The notes beneath the pieces were generated by a model. It had not been told where the DNA came from. It saw only the letters and a program-made list of their open reading frames with translations, and did no database searches. The position numbers were made by a program, and so were the translations under genes. A DNA stretch of 64,000 bases from the NCBI GenBank assembly GCA_002478865.1, contig DLJZ01000008.1:62001-126000 (forward strand), in the 5' to 3' direction. Source of the DNA: Hungatella sp. UBA7603 (GTDB lineage: Bacteria > Bacillota > Clostridia > Lachnospirales > Lachnospiraceae). Below, piece by piece: positions 52,710 to 63,116 of this stretch. Every line of letters begins with the position of its first letter. Within the stretch, counting starts at the first letter, position 1.

Positions 52710-54646
52710 TGCACGATTATCTTCCGATCAGCCGGGTAGACATGAACATAAGAGGATGGAAGCAATGTGATTTTGTATATGTTGTTGGAGATGCTTATGT
52801 GGATCACCCGTCCTTTGGACATGCAATTATAAGCCGACTTTTAGAGGCTCATGGATATAAAGTGGGAATTATCTCACAACCGGACTGGAAGGATAGAAAA
52901 AGCATCCAGATTCTTGGGGAACCCAAACTTGGATTTTTGGTATCTGGCGGAAATATGGATTCCATGGTAAACCATTACTCAGTATCGAAAAAACGCAGAC
53001 AGCAGGATGCCTATACCCCTGACGGAGCTATGGGAAAACGTCCGGATTATGCGACCACTGTCTATTGTAATTTGATTCGTTCTGTCTATAAGGATGCCCC
53101 TATTATTGTGGGAGGAATTGAAGCCAGCTTAAGGCGTTTTGCTCATTATGATTACTGGTCTGACCGTCTAAAACACTCGATTCTCATTGATTCACAGGCG
53201 GATTTAATTTCTTATGGTATGGGAGAAAAATCAATCGTAGAGATCGCTGATGCCTTAAGCAGTGGCATAGATATTAAGGATATTACTTTTATAGAAGGTA
53301 CTGTTTATAAGACGAATAGCTTAGATTCCGTATATGATTATCAGCTGCTTCCGACGTTTGATAGCATGAAGGCAGATAAATTAGAGTATGCAAAGAGCTA
53401 TTACATTCAATATTCCAACACCGATCCATTTCTTGGAAAACGTCTGGTAGAGCCTTATAAGGATAACTTATTTGTAGTACAAAACCCACCATCAAAACCC
53501 TTATCCCAGGAAGATATGGATTTCACCTATGGACTTCCTTATATGCGTAATTATCATCCTTCCTATGAAGAACAGGGGGGAATACCGGCAATCAGGGAGA
53601 TCAAATTCAGCCTTATTAATAACCGTGGCTGCTTTGGTGCTTGTAGTTTCTGTGCGCTTACGTTCCATCAGGGTAGAATCATTCAGGCGAGAAGTCATGA
53701 ATCCCTTATAGATGAGGCGAAAAAGCTGATAGAAGAACCGGATTTTAAAGGCTATATCCACGATGTGGGAGGTCCTACCGCAGATTTCAGGCATCCTGCT
53801 TGTGAAAAGCAGACCACAAAAGGAGCCTGCTCGAATCGCCAGTGTCTTTTTCCAGAGCCATGTAAGAATCTAAATCCAGATCACTCCGATTATATTGAGC
53901 TTCTTAGAAAGTTAAGAAACCTGCCAAAGGTGAAGAAGGTATTTATTCGTTCCGGAATCCGTTTTGATTATGTTCTTGCAGATCCTGGTAAAAAGTTTCT
54001 AAAGGAACTTTGCGAACATCATGTCAGTGGTCAGTTAAAGGTTGCACCAGAGCACGTTGCAGATAAAGTACTTTCCAAAATGGGGAAACCAAAGAATGAT
54101 GTATATCGTGAGTTCGTAAAAGAGTATAATGAGATGAATGGGCGTATTGGCAAAAAGCAGTATCTGGTTCCATATCTCATGTCTTCCCATCCAGGGTCTG
54201 GACTTCACGAAGCCATAGAACTTGCAGAGTATTTAAGAGATTTGGGATATATGCCAGAGCAGGTTCAGGATTTTTATCCAACCCCATCTACAATATCCAC
54301 TTGTATGTATTATACGGGAATTGACCCTCGCACCATGGAAAAGGTTTATGTGCCTACGAACCCTCATGAGAAAGCCATGCAGAGAGCCTTAATACAGTAC
54401 CGAAATCCAAAGAACTACGACCTGGTTGTTGAAGCATTAAAACTAGCTGGACGTACCGACTTGATTGGATTTGAGAAAAAATGCTTGATTCGCCCTAGAA
54501 CCGGAGGACCCAAAAGTAATATAGATGGGAAAAGCGGGAAATATAATGGTAGTATGGGAAGAGCGGAGGTTCAATCCTCAGAAGGACAGAAAAACCGCAA
54601 GAGAAAGACCATACGTAACGTTCATAAAAAGTCTGCAAAAAAATAA
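52706..54646 (+). CDS. YgiQ family radical SAM protein
   Basis: A 646-residue protein with a UPF0313-type N-terminus (FLPISRVDM-like MHDYLPISRVDMNIRGW, GGIEASLRRFAHYDYW). The radical SAM CxxxCxxC motif is NRGCFGACSFCALTFHQG, near residue 313. A second Cys-rich part (GACSNRQCLFPEPC) follows. The Lys/Arg-rich C-terminal tail (NRKRKTIRNVHKKSAKK) suggests RNA binding. The reaction is not established for the family. It overlaps the HAD gene by 4 nt. Confidence 0.92.
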   Translation: MMHDYLPISRVDMNIRGWKQCDFVYVVGDAYVDHPSFGHAIISRLLEAHGYKVGIISQPDWKDRKSIQILGEPKLGFLVSGGNMDSMVNHYSVSKKRRQQDAYTPDGAMGKRPDYATTVYCNLIRSVYKDAPIIVGGIEASLRRFAHYDYWSDRLKHSILIDSQADLISYGMGEKSIVEIADALSSGIDIKDITFIEGTVYKTNSLDSVYDYQLLPTFDSMKADKLEYAKSYYIQYSNTDPFLGKRLVEPYKDNLFVVQNPPSKPLSQEDMDFTYGLPYMRNYHPSYEEQGGIPAIREIKFSLINNRGCFGACSFCALTFHQGRIIQARSHESLIDEAKKLIEEPDFKGYIHDVGGPTADFRHPACEKQTTKGACSNRQCLFPEPCKNLNPDHSDYIELLRKLRNLPKVKKVFIRSGIRFDYVLADPGKKFLKELCEHHVSGQLKVAPEHVADKVLSKMGKPKNDVYREFVKEYNEMNGRIGKKQYLVPYLMSSHPGSGLHEAIELAEYLRDLGYMPEQVQDFYPTPSTISTCMYYTGIDPRTMEKVYVPTNPHEKAMQRALIQYRNPKNYDLVVEALKLAGRTDLIGFEKKCLIRPRTGGPKSNIDGKSGKYNGSMGRAEVQSSEGQKNRKRKTIRNVHKKSAKK

Positions 54647-54676
54647 AATCAAAGTTCGAGAAAAGAAGGGATCAAT

Positions 54677-55456
54677 ATGAAGATTGCAATTGTAACCGGT
54701 GCGTCTTCCGGTATGGGAAAAGAATTTGTCATGCAGATTGCGGATCGTTTTAATGGAATCGATGAAATATGGGCGATTGCCAGAAGACAGGAGTCCATGG
54801 AGGCAATGGCCCCCCTGGTTCCTGTAAGACTTCGCATATTTTCCATTGATTTGACCAAAGAAAGCAGCTTGATGTCTCTTCGGGATACCCTTAAGAAGGA
54901 AAAATCTGAAATTAAGTGGTTGATCAATGCGGCCGGATATGGAAAGATTGGTTCCGTTGGAAGCGTTAATCTTGGAGACGAGATGGGAATGGTAGATCTC
55001 AACTGCAGAGCACTGATTGCTGTTACTCATATGGTCCTTCCCTACATGTCGCAAAATAGCCGCATCATACAATTTGCATCGGCAGCCTCATTTATGCCTC
55101 AGCCAGGTTTTGCTATCTATGCGGCAACAAAATCATTTGTCTTAAGCTATAGCAGAGCTTTAAATGTTGAATTAAATAAAAAAGGGATATACGTGACAGC
55201 TGTTTGTCCTGGACCTGTAAGAACTGAATTTTTTGATATTGCAGAAACAACGGGAGAAATCCCTATCTATAAAAAGGTAGTTATGGCGAATCCGAAAAAG
55301 GTGGTTCGCCTAGCATTGCGAGATAGCATGATGGGACGGTCTGTTTCCGTGTATGGAGGAACCATGAAGGCCTTCCGTTTTGCCGCCAAAGCAATGCCTC
55401 ATAGCTTGATTTTACGAATTTACAAAGGTCTTGATTTAATGAAGGTGAAGAATTAA
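54677..55456 (+). CDS. Short-chain dehydrogenase/reductase
   Basis: A 259-residue classical SDR. TGASSGMGKEF is at residues 8-18. NAAGYG, the Ser (FASAASFMPQPG) and the YAATK catalytic pair are visible. The C-terminus is longer and hydrophobic (FRFAAKAMPHSLI), as in DltE/YqjQ-like SDRs. The substrate is unknown. AGAAGGG lies before ATG 54677. Unrelated in sequence to the SDR at 10123. Confidence 0.88.
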   Translation: MKIAIVTGASSGMGKEFVMQIADRFNGIDEIWAIARRQESMEAMAPLVPVRLRIFSIDLTKESSLMSLRDTLKKEKSEIKWLINAAGYGKIGSVGSVNLGDEMGMVDLNCRALIAVTHMVLPYMSQNSRIIQFASAASFMPQPGFAIYAATKSFVLSYSRALNVELNKKGIYVTAVCPGPVRTEFFDIAETTGEIPIYKKVVMANPKKVVRLALRDSMMGRSVSVYGGTMKAFRFAAKAMPHSLILRIYKGLDLMKVKN

Positions 55457-55487
55457 AGCTTAATGAGGATTACAGAAAGGATAAAAC

Positions 55488-56450
55488 ATGCAGTCTTTGA
55501 TTGTGTCGAATAATGAAGCAGGCCAACGTCTTGACAAGCTGCTGACCAAGTATTTAAATCTTGCCGGTAAAAGCTTTCTTTATAAGATGATGCGAAAAAA
55601 GAACATTACTTTAAATGGCAAAAAGTGTGATGGCTCGGAGAAATTATTATCGGGAGATGAGATAAAACTCTTTCTATCCGATGAGACCATTTCAAAATTT
55701 TCTGAGGTAAAGATACCGGATGTTAAAAAAATCAATTTAGATATTATCTATGAGGATGAACACATTCTACTGGTGAATAAACCATCCGGTATGTTGTCCC
55801 AGAAAGCGAAGGATACGGATGAGTCCTTGGTGGAATACCTGATCGATTACATGATATCAAGCGGTCAGTTATCCACAGAACAATTAAAAAGTTTCCGTCC
55901 TTCCATCTGCAACCGCCTGGACCGGAATACAAGTGGCCTAGTGGTAGGAGGAAAATCTCTTGCCGGACTTCAAGTTATGTCAGAGGTCTTTAAGGATAGA
56001 AGCATACACAAGTATTATAATTGTGTGGTTAAGGGAGAGGTTTTAAAACGCCAGACGATAACTGGATTTTCAATAAAGAACGAGGCGACCAATCAGGTAG
56101 CCATTCATAAAACCTCAGTGCCAGGGAGTGTTCCGATCATCACAGAGTACGAGCCCATTCAGCATTATGGGGGATATACTCTATTAAAGGTTACGTTAAT
56201 TACTGGACGAACCCATCAAATCAGAGCTCATTTGTCTTCCATAGGTCATCCCATTGTAGGAGATTATAAATATGGAGACAGCCGGGTCAATGAAGAGGCA
56301 AAAAAGCTTTTCCACATAAGTTCCCAGATGCTCCATTCCTTTCAGGTGGTTTTTCCAGACCTTAAGGAGCCTTTGGCGTATCTATCAGGAAAGTCTTTTC
56401 AGGCACCTCTTCCCAAAACGTTTACAAAGATTTGCAAGGATTGGAGATAG
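55488..56450 (+). CDS. RluA-family pseudouridine synthase
   Basis: A 320-residue synthase with an N-terminal S4 domain (GQRLDKLLTKYLNLAGKSFLY). The catalytic Asp is in CNRLDRNTSGLVVGG, near residue 145, and TGRTHQIRAHLSSIGHPIVGD is diagnostic for the RluA/C/D group. The exact uridine modified cannot be told. It is 9 nt upstream of recU. Confidence 0.93.
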   Translation: MQSLIVSNNEAGQRLDKLLTKYLNLAGKSFLYKMMRKKNITLNGKKCDGSEKLLSGDEIKLFLSDETISKFSEVKIPDVKKINLDIIYEDEHILLVNKPSGMLSQKAKDTDESLVEYLIDYMISSGQLSTEQLKSFRPSICNRLDRNTSGLVVGGKSLAGLQVMSEVFKDRSIHKYYNCVVKGEVLKRQTITGFSIKNEATNQVAIHKTSVPGSVPIITEYEPIQHYGGYTLLKVTLITGRTHQIRAHLSSIGHPIVGDYKYGDSRVNEEAKKLFHISSQMLHSFQVVFPDLKEPLAYLSGKSFQAPLPKTFTKICKDWR

Positions 56451-56459
56451 GAGGGAGAT

Positions 56460-56993
56460 ATGGGAACCTGGAAAACTAGGGGCTTAAGAGGATCGACCCT
56501 TGAAGAATTAATTAATCGGAGTAATGAAGGCTATCGGGAAAAGGGATTGGCTTTGATTCAAAAAATACCAACTCCAATCACACCTATTTCGATTGAAAAG
56601 GAAAGTCGTCATATCACATTGGCATATTTTGACCAGAAAAGTACGGTGGATTACATTGGGGCAGTACAGGGGATTCCCATATGCTTTGATGCAAAAGAGT
56701 GTGGGGCCAATACCTTTCCGTTGCAGAATATTCATGCCCATCAGGTGACTTTTATGGAGGAGTTTGAGCGTCAAGGCGGAATTGCCTTTATTATCTTATC
56801 TTACACCCATAAAAATGAGCTCTATTATCTTCCATTTGCTCATCTAAAGGAATACTGGAAGAGAATGGAAGATGGCGGAAGAAAAAGCTTTACCTATGAT
56901 GAAATTGATAAGTCCTGGAAGATTGGAAGCTGCCGTGATATTTTAGTCCACTATCTGGAAATGATACAAAAAGATTTAACAGGAAGAGATTGA
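56460..56993 (+). CDS. recU: Holliday junction resolvase RecU
   Basis: A 177-residue Firmicute junction resolvase. The active-site region has VDYIGAVQGIPICFDAKEC with the Asp, Glu and Lys of the type II nuclease fold, then FPLQNIHAHQ and a C-terminal YLEMIQ. The N-terminal arm with RGSTLEELINRSNEGY is typical. GAGGGAG precedes ATG 56460. The promoter of the his operon begins inside its last codons. Confidence 0.93.
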   Translation: MGTWKTRGLRGSTLEELINRSNEGYREKGLALIQKIPTPITPISIEKESRHITLAYFDQKSTVDYIGAVQGIPICFDAKECGANTFPLQNIHAHQVTFMEEFERQGGIAFIILSYTHKNELYYLPFAHLKEYWKRMEDGGRKSFTYDEIDKSWKIGSCRDILVHYLEMIQKDLTGRD

Positions 56994-57018
56994 CAAGACC
57001 GGATTTGTAACCTATAAT
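56990..57018 (+). promoter_or_regulatory. Consensus promoter of the histidine operon
   Basis: TTGACA (56990-56995) overlaps the recU stop. A 17-bp spacer and TATAAT (57013-57018) complete a perfect sigma-A promoter. Transcription would start near 57025, leaving a leader of about 100 nt. Confidence 0.88.
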
Positions 57019-57024
57019 AAACAG

Positions 57025-57123
57025 CACATCATCGAATTATCACTTTACCACAAGAAAGCGCCGCGAAGTGATAAGACGTGAAATAGAATTTCTTCACTGA
57101 TTTATGGCGGTCAGGAGGTTAAT
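57025..57123 (+). promoter_or_regulatory. Structured leader of the his operon
   Basis: TTATCACTT (57037-57045) and AAGTGATAA (57066-57074) form a perfect 9-bp stem whose 20-nt loop holds AAGCGCCGCG. A second possible stem, GTGAA...TTCAC or GAAAT/ATTTC, lies at 57078-57097. There is no T-run, no T-box AGGGTGGNACCGCG motif and no His-rich leader peptide with a start codon. Perhaps a translation-control or protein-binding element. Confidence 0.5.
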
Positions 57124-58386
57124 ATGACAAATAAACTGTTACATACACCGGATGGTGTTCGGGATATATACGGGGCAGAGTGTACTAGAAAGTCAGTCGT
57201 ACAGGATAAGATATTAAAGGTGTTTCATTTGTGTGGATATCAGGATATTGAGACTCCCACCTTTGAATTCTTTGATATCTTTAATGAATCCAGAGGAAGT
57301 GTCAAAGCCAAAGAGATGTTTAAGTTCTTTGACCGCGATAATCATACCCTCGTACTTCGTCCTGATGAAACGCCTGCCATTGCTAGATGCGCAGCAAAGT
57401 ATTTTCTTCACGAAGATATGCCGATCCGGCTTTGTTATATAGAAAAGACGTTTATCAATCATTCCAGCTATCAAGGAAGGCTTAAGGAAGCCAGTCAGAC
57501 GGGTGTTGAGTTAATTGGGGACGATTCTGCTGATTCTGACGGAGAAATCCTCGCCATGGTAATTTGGGCATTGATGAGTACAGGACTTACAGAGATTCAG
57601 GTGGAACTGGGAGAAGTGGATTTCTTTAAAGGGCTTTTGGAAGAAGCAGGAATGGATGCGGAACAGGAAGAACGTTTAAGGGAGCTGATCGAAAATAAGA
57701 ATTATTTCGGTGTGGAAGAACTTGTTATGTCACAGCCCATGTCCGATGAGTTAAAACAGGCGTTCTTAAAGCTTCCAGAACTGTTTGGTTCTTTAGATCA
57801 AATCAAAGCAGCCAAAGAGCTTACGAAAAATAAAAGGGCATTGAGGGCCGTTGAGCGTCTGGAAGAGGTAAATGAGATTCTTTCCTTTTATGGGCTGGCG
57901 GATTACGTCTCTTATGATCTTGGAATGTTAAGCAAATATCAGTATTATACCGGAATAATCTTTAAGGCTTATACGTATGGATCAGGTGATTATATTGTGA
58001 ATGGCGGAAGGTATGACAAGCTGTTAGAGCAGTTTGGCAAGGATTCTCCAGCCGTTGGCTTTGGAATTTCTGTAGATGAACTGCTTCTTGCTCTCTCAAG
58101 GCAGAAGATTAAGATAGAGATTCCAATTACCAATACCATGATTCTTTATGAGCAGGAGTCCAGAGAACAGGCCATTCTTTTGGCAGAGCATTTTCGAAGC
58201 ACAGGCTTGGCGGTTCAACTCCAGTCCAATAACAAAAATCGCTCCATGGAAGAATATGAGGCTTACGCGTTACGCAGGGAACTGACGAACCTTTTGTATC
58301 TGGATCAACGGGGATTTTCCGTTAAGATTAAGAACCTGTCACTTGGACGGGTAGAAGAGATACCGCTTTCAGAATATTTGAAATGA
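57124..58386 (+). CDS. hisZ: ATP phosphoribosyltransferase regulatory subunit
   Basis: A 420-residue histidyl-tRNA-synthetase-like protein needed by the short His[11 protein letters not shown], class II motif 2 region [16 protein letters not shown] and the [12 protein letters not shown] loop are seen. Compared with true HisRS it lacks the anticodon-recognition details, and its place before hisG marks it as HisZ. AGGAGG lies 6-8 nt before ATG 57124. First gene of the operon. Confidence 0.94.
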   Translation: MTNKLLHTPDGVRDIYGAECTRKSVVQDKILKVFHLCGYQDIETPTFEFFDIFNESRGSVKAKEMFKFFDRDNHTLVLRPDETPAIARCAAKYFLHEDMPIRLCYIEKTFINHSSYQGRLKEASQTGVELIGDDSADSDGEILAMVIWALMSTGLTEIQVELGEVDFFKGLLEEAGMDAEQEERLRELIENKNYFGVEELVMSQPMSDELKQAFLKLPELFGSLDQIKAAKELTKNKRALRAVERLEEVNEILSFYGLADYVSYDLGMLSKYQYYTGIIFKAYTYGSGDYIVNGGRYDKLLEQFGKDSPAVGFGISVDELLLALSRQKIKIEIPITNTMILYEQESREQAILLAEHFRSTGLAVQLQSNNKNRSMEEYEAYALRRELTNLLYLDQRGFSVKIKNLSLGRVEEIPLSEYLK

Positions 58387-58399
58387 TCGGAGGGTATGT

Positions 58400-59050
58400 A
58401 TGAGATATTTAACATTTGCCTTAGCAAAAGGGCGTCTAGCCAGCAAGTCCCTCGCCATGTTTGAGAAAATCGGTATCACCTGTGAAGAGATGAAGGAAAA
58501 GGATTCCAGAAAACTGATTTTTGTCAATGAGGAACTTGGCATCCGATTTTTCCTTGCAAAAGCAAGTGATGTGCCTACCTATGTGGAATACGGCGCTGCA
58601 GATATCGGTATCGTGGGCAAGGATACTATTTTGGAAGAAGGCCGAAAGTTATATGAAGTAATGGACTTAGGAATGGGAAGCTGTCATATGTGCGTCTGTG
58701 GACCGGAATCGGCTAGAGAGCTATTAAAGCATCATGAGCGAATTCGGGTAGCTACTAAGTATCCAGCCATCGCAAAAGACTATTTTTATAATAAGAAGCA
58801 CCAGACTGTGGAAATTATCAAACTAAATGGTTCCATCGAGCTGGCTCCCATAGTAGGACTTTCTGAGGTCATAGTGGATATTGTGGAGACCGGAGCAACA
58901 TTAAAGGAAAATGGCCTTACGGTATTAGAAGAGATTTGCCCTCTGTCTGCCCGAATGGTAGTAAACCAAGTGAGTATGAAGCGGGAAAATGACAGAATCA
59001 CAAGCTTGATTCGTGATCTTCGCACCTTACTGCAGGAGGAAAACAAATGA
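58400..59050 (+). CDS. hisG: ATP phosphoribosyltransferase, short form
   Basis: A 216-residue enzyme that starts histidine synthesis by joining ATP and [22 protein letters not shown], the PLP-like binding lobe [14 protein letters not shown] and the PRPP motif [15 protein letters not shown] are present. The C-terminal ACT-like regulatory domain is missing, consistent with dependence on hisZ. Overlaps hisD by 4 nt (ATGA). Confidence 0.96.
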   Translation: MRYLTFALAKGRLASKSLAMFEKIGITCEEMKEKDSRKLIFVNEELGIRFFLAKASDVPTYVEYGAADIGIVGKDTILEEGRKLYEVMDLGMGSCHMCVCGPESARELLKHHERIRVATKYPAIAKDYFYNKKHQTVEIIKLNGSIELAPIVGLSEVIVDIVETGATLKENGLTVLEEICPLSARMVVNQVSMKRENDRITSLIRDLRTLLQEENK

Positions 59051-60348
59051 GAATTGTAAAATTAGACGAGTCGTCCAAGAAAAATATACTTGCTGATTTG
59101 TTAAAGCGAGACCCGAACCAATATGGCACTTATGCAGATACAGTCCAGACCATCATTGATACGGTAAAAAGAGACCGGGACAAAGCCGTATTTGCATATA
59201 CTAGAGAATTTGATCATGTGGAAATCAATGCCTCCAATATCAGGGTAACAGAGCAGGAAATCGAAGAAGCTATAAAAGAAGTGAAACCAGAACTTTTGGA
59301 AGTGATGAAGAAATCACTGAAAAACATTCAGGAATTTCATGAAAAACAAAGACAATATAGTTGGTTTGACAGCAAACCAAATGGTACCATCCTAGGTCAA
59401 AAGGTCACTGCCTTAGAAAGTGCTGGGGTGTACGTTCCAGGTGGAAAAGCTGCTTATCCTTCTTCTGTGCTTATGAACATTATTCCTGCAAAAGTTGCTG
59501 GAGTGGACCGTATCGTTATGGTAACTCCGCCAGGAAAGGATGGAAAGGTCAATCCAGTGACTTTGACAGCCGCCCGTCTTGCTGGCGTGGCTGAGGTTTA
59601 TAAAGTAGGTGGAGCTCAGGCCATTGCTGCCCTGGCTTTTGGAACTGAATCTATTCCCAGGGTAGACAAAATTGTAGGACCGGGAAATATATTTGTGGCT
59701 CTTGCTAAAAAAGCTGTTTATGGTCATGTAAGCATTGACAGCATTGCAGGACCTAGCGAGATTCTTGTACTGGCAGATGAGAGTGCCAATCCTCGCTTCG
59801 TTGCTGCAGATTTGCTGTCTCAGGCAGAACATGATGAGCTTGCTTCCTCTATCTTAGTAACCACCAGTATGGAACTAGCCCAAAAGGTATCTGAAGAAGC
59901 AGAACGTTTTACCAGTCAGCTTTCCCGTTCCGAGATTATAAGAAAATCACTGGATCAATACGGCTATATACTCGTAGCAGATTCTATGAAAGAAGCCATT
60001 GAAACGGTCAATGAAATAGCGCCCGAACATTTGGAAATTGTGACAAAGAATCCGTTTGAAGATATGACAAAGATCCGGCATGCTGGAGCAATCTTTATTG
60101 GTGAGTATAGCTCAGAGCCTTTGGGCGATTATTTTGCAGGACCAAATCACGTACTCCCCACCAATGGTACTGCCCGTTTCTTCTCAGCACTAAGTGTGGA
60201 TGATTTCATTAAAAAATCAAGCATCGTCTATTATTCCAAGGAAGCGTTACATGAGGTCCACCAGGATGTGGAAGCGTTTGCAAACGCAGAATATCTTACC
60301 GCTCATGCCAATTCAGTTAAAGTCCGGTTTGAGGAAGAGGAATCGTAA
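59047..60348 (+). CDS. hisD: Histidinol dehydrogenase
   Basis: A 433-residue zinc enzyme for the last two oxidations from histidinol to histidine. [17 protein letters not shown] with [13 protein letters not shown] is the family signature, [16 protein letters not shown] carries zinc ligands, and GPNHVLPT is conserved. Full length. Translation is coupled to hisG by the ATGA overlap. Confidence 0.96.
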   Translation: MRIVKLDESSKKNILADLLKRDPNQYGTYADTVQTIIDTVKRDRDKAVFAYTREFDHVEINASNIRVTEQEIEEAIKEVKPELLEVMKKSLKNIQEFHEKQRQYSWFDSKPNGTILGQKVTALESAGVYVPGGKAAYPSSVLMNIIPAKVAGVDRIVMVTPPGKDGKVNPVTLTAARLAGVAEVYKVGGAQAIAALAFGTESIPRVDKIVGPGNIFVALAKKAVYGHVSIDSIAGPSEILVLADESANPRFVAADLLSQAEHDELASSILVTTSMELAQKVSEEAERFTSQLSRSEIIRKSLDQYGYILVADSMKEAIETVNEIAPEHLEIVTKNPFEDMTKIRHAGAIFIGEYSSEPLGDYFAGPNHVLPTNGTARFFSALSVDDFIKKSSIVYYSKEALHEVHQDVEAFANAEYLTAHANSVKVRFEEEES

Positions 60349-60369
60349 ATACGGGAAGGAAGGCAGAAT

Positions 60370-60957
60370 ATGGGACGAAGTTGTGAGTTAAATAGATTGA
60401 CAGGGGAAACAAACATTCATATGAATCTTAACCTGGATGGACAGGGAGAGTCAAATATTAAAACAGGTATTGGCTTTTTTGATCATATGTTAAATAGTTT
60501 TACTCGTCATGGTTTTTTTGATCTGAATCTCTCTGTAGAGGGGGATCTTGAAGTGGATACCCATCATACCGTAGAAGATACTGGAATTGTATTGGGGACA
60601 GCAATTAAAAAAGCTCTTGGCGATAAAAAGTCGATAAAGCGCTATGGGAGTATGATTCTTCCCATGGATGAGACCTTGATTCTTTGTGCCATTGATTTAT
60701 CTGGTAGGCCTTTTTTCTGTTTTGACGTTCCATTTACCACGGAGCGGGTGGGAGATTTTGAAACAGAGATGGTAAAGGAATTTTTCTATGCCGTTTCTTA
60801 TGCAAGTGAGATGAATTTGCATATAAGAAAACTGGCAGGTGAAAATAACCACCATATTATTGAAGGAGTTTTCAAAGCATTTGCAAAGGCTTTAGATGAA
60901 GCCACTATGCTAGATGACAGAATCCGAGGAGTCTTATCTACAAAAGGGACATTATAA
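60370..60957 (+). CDS. hisB: Imidazoleglycerol-phosphate dehydratase
   Basis: A 195-residue monofunctional Mn-dependent dehydratase. The two metal-binding repeats are GFFDHMLNSFTRHG with DTHHTVEDTGI, and NLHIRKLAGENNHHIIEG. No phosphatase domain is fused. It lies 21 nt after hisD and 12 nt before hisA. Confidence 0.96.
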   Translation: MGRSCELNRLTGETNIHMNLNLDGQGESNIKTGIGFFDHMLNSFTRHGFFDLNLSVEGDLEVDTHHTVEDTGIVLGTAIKKALGDKKSIKRYGSMILPMDETLILCAIDLSGRPFFCFDVPFTTERVGDFETEMVKEFFYAVSYASEMNLHIRKLAGENNHHIIEGVFKAFAKALDEATMLDDRIRGVLSTKGTL

Positions 60958-60969
60958 AGGAGAATCTAT

Positions 60970-61722
60970 ATGCAGTTATATCCAGCGATTGATTTAAAAA
61001 ATGGGCAATGTGTCCGCTTAAAGCAGGGAGAGTTCAAGGATATCACAGTATATTCTGACAAGCCAGAGGAGATTGCAGCAAAATGGCAATCAAAAGGGGC
61101 TACGTTTCTTCATTTGGTAGATTTAGACGGTGCTCTTGCTGGTCACTCTGTAAATAAAGAGGTTGTCCGTAAAATTGCAGCTACGGTTTCTATCCCGATT
61201 CAGATGGGCGGCGGCATTCGAAAAGAAGAAGATATTGAATTTGTACTATCCCTTGGCGTGTCCCGTGTCATAATTGGTACAAAAGCCGCAGAAAATCCGG
61301 AATTTATCCGCAACATGGTGAATAAATTTGGACAGGAGCGTATTGTAGCTGGAATTGATGCGAAGAATGGTATGGTTGCGGTAGAGGGCTGGGAAAAAAT
61401 AAGTGATATTACTGCTTCCGATCTTGCAAATCGCATGAAGGAATATGGAATTCGTCATGTGGTATATACAGATATCGCCAGAGACGGTATGCTTTCCGGT
61501 CCCAATGTGGATTACACCAAAAAATTAACGGATGAAACAGGACTGGACATTATCGCTTCCGGTGGTATGTCTTCCATGGAAGATTTAAAAGAACTATATC
61601 ATGCTGGCATACATGGAGCGATTATCGGAAAAGCGCTGTATGAAAACCGAATAGATTTAGAAGAAGCCATAGATGCTTTTGAGGACAGTACCATCAGGGG
61701 AGGACGAATTGATGGAATGTAA
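60970..61722 (+). CDS. hisA: Phosphoribosylformimino-5-aminoimidazole carboxamide ribotide isomerase
   Basis: A 250-residue TIM barrel. [18 protein letters not shown] has the catalytic Asp, [14 protein letters not shown] and [13 protein letters not shown] the two phosphate sites, and [13 protein letters not shown] the second catalytic Asp. It overlaps the next gene by 11 nt. No hisH or hisF lies on either side. Confidence 0.96.
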   Translation: MQLYPAIDLKNGQCVRLKQGEFKDITVYSDKPEEIAAKWQSKGATFLHLVDLDGALAGHSVNKEVVRKIAATVSIPIQMGGGIRKEEDIEFVLSLGVSRVIIGTKAAENPEFIRNMVNKFGQERIVAGIDAKNGMVAVEGWEKISDITASDLANRMKEYGIRHVVYTDIARDGMLSGPNVDYTKKLTDETGLDIIASGGMSSMEDLKELYHAGIHGAIIGKALYENRIDLEEAIDAFEDSTIRGGRIDGM

Positions 61723-62992
61723 AAAATTAATTGCAGGTTTTGGCATACGACAAGGTCAGGCGTGGAAGCTTGACGATTTACAAACCTGTTATAAGGAAGA
61801 CCTGCTCTCATTGGCTCGCTATCTTGGAGACAGTGGAGCAGATGAACTTTTTATTTATGATATATCGGATACGGAAGACGATCATGAGAATACCATAGGT
61901 CTTATCAAAGAAGTAGTAAGGCTTTCCGACATACCAGTAATCGCAGGAGGTAGGGTAAAGCGCTTGGAAGATGTTAAGAAGTATTTATATGCCGGATCAA
62001 AGGCAGCTTTTCTTGACACCGGAGATGATGAGAATGTGGATCTCATGAAAGAAGCCGTGGACCGTTTTGGAGATGATAAGATTTATGCCTATTTACCGGA
62101 TGCTTCCTATCTTTGCCGAACCAAGGAATACGCCCAGCTTGGAGCTTCTATCATGATTTTAGGAGATCCAAACGTTACAAGGGAAACTCTTGAGGCAGTT
62201 TCTGCCTGTGAGGAACACTTTTTAATTACTGGCTCTGATGAGAATATATTGACGGATTCTTTGAAAATGAATTGCGTGGATGGTTATATTTCCTTTCTTT
62301 TAGAAGATTCTGTTTTCATGGACTTAAAACAGGACTTAAAATCGCAGGGGATTGGTGTTGATACCTTTGAAAGTACGGTTGCATTTTCAAAGTTTAAGTT
62401 AAATTCCGATGGTTTGATTCCTGTCATCGTGCAGGAATACCGGACCGGAGAAGTACTTATGTTAGCCTATATGAATGAAATGGCGTTTGAGGAAACATTA
62501 AGGTCTGGCTGTATGACTTATTACAGCCGCAGCCGTCAAAGCCTCTGGAAAAAAGGTGAGACTTCTGGCCATTACCAATATGTGAAATCCCTATCTCTTG
62601 ACTGTGATAACGATACACTCCTTGCCAAAGTCAATCAGATTGGTGCCGCCTGCCATACAGGAGAGCAAAGTTGCTTTTATCAAAGCCTGATTAAAAAAGA
62701 GTTTAAAGATACCAATCCTCTTAAGGTGTTTGAAGAGGTCTTCCAGGTGATTCTTGACAGAAAAACAAATCCAAAGGAAGGCTCTTATACCAATTACCTC
62801 TATGATAAAGGTTTGGATAAAATCCTTAAGAAGCTGGGGGAAGAGGCTACAGAAATCATCATCGCAGCGAAGAATCCAAATCCAGAAGAGGTAAAATACG
62901 AAATTTCAGATTTTCTCTATCACATGATGGTTTTAATGGCTCAAAAAGGAGTGACCTGGGAAGACATAACCAGAGAACTAGCAAACCGTTAA
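61712..62992 (+). CDS. hisIE: Degenerate HisF-like domain fused to HisI-HisE (phosphoribosyl-AMP cyclohydrolase / phosphoribosyl-ATP pyrophosphatase)
   Basis: A 426-residue fusion. Residues 1 to about 220 resemble His[20 protein letters not shown] and [19 protein letters not shown] align with the strand and first phosphate loop. The first catalytic Asp (CLDV in HisF) is replaced by GFGI, and the second phosphate loop is not recognisable. HisI spans about 225-330, with metal ligands in [15 protein letters not shown] and [11 protein letters not shown]. HisE spans about 335-426 ([26 protein letters not shown]). HisI and HisE are intact and carry steps 2 and 3. ATG 61712 follows GGGGAGG by 8 nt; an in-frame start at 61673 is less likely. 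Confidence 0.9.
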   Translation: MECKKLIAGFGIRQGQAWKLDDLQTCYKEDLLSLARYLGDSGADELFIYDISDTEDDHENTIGLIKEVVRLSDIPVIAGGRVKRLEDVKKYLYAGSKAAFLDTGDDENVDLMKEAVDRFGDDKIYAYLPDASYLCRTKEYAQLGASIMILGDPNVTRETLEAVSACEEHFLITGSDENILTDSLKMNCVDGYISFLLEDSVFMDLKQDLKSQGIGVDTFESTVAFSKFKLNSDGLIPVIVQEYRTGEVLMLAYMNEMAFEETLRSGCMTYYSRSRQSLWKKGETSGHYQYVKSLSLDCDNDTLLAKVNQIGAACHTGEQSCFYQSLIKKEFKDTNPLKVFEEVFQVILDRKTNPKEGSYTNYLYDKGLDKILKKLGEEATEIIIAAKNPNPEEVKYEISDFLYHMMVLMAQKGVTWEDITRELANR

Positions 62993-63021
62993 AAACTTTT
63001 AAAAGATCTTTAATATGATTA

Positions 63022-63072
63022 AAAAAGGGTATCTTAATACTGGATTTTTAGCCAGTTTAAGATACTCTTTTT
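63022..63072 (+). terminator. Terminator of the histidine operon
   Basis: AAAAGGGTATCTTAATACTGG pairs (one bulge) with CCAGTTTAAGATACTCTTTTT; arms are 63022-63043 and 63052-63072. T5 ends the stem. Confidence 0.85.
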
Positions 63073-63116
63073 CATGGTTTTAAACGGTGGATTTGTTACT
63101 TACGCTGGTATATCCT

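Noticed and set aside
57025..57123. T-box or His-leader attenuator before hisZ
   Set aside because: No AGGGTGG-type T-box sequence, no terminator T-run, no start codon for a His-rich peptide; the leader is too short for a T-box.
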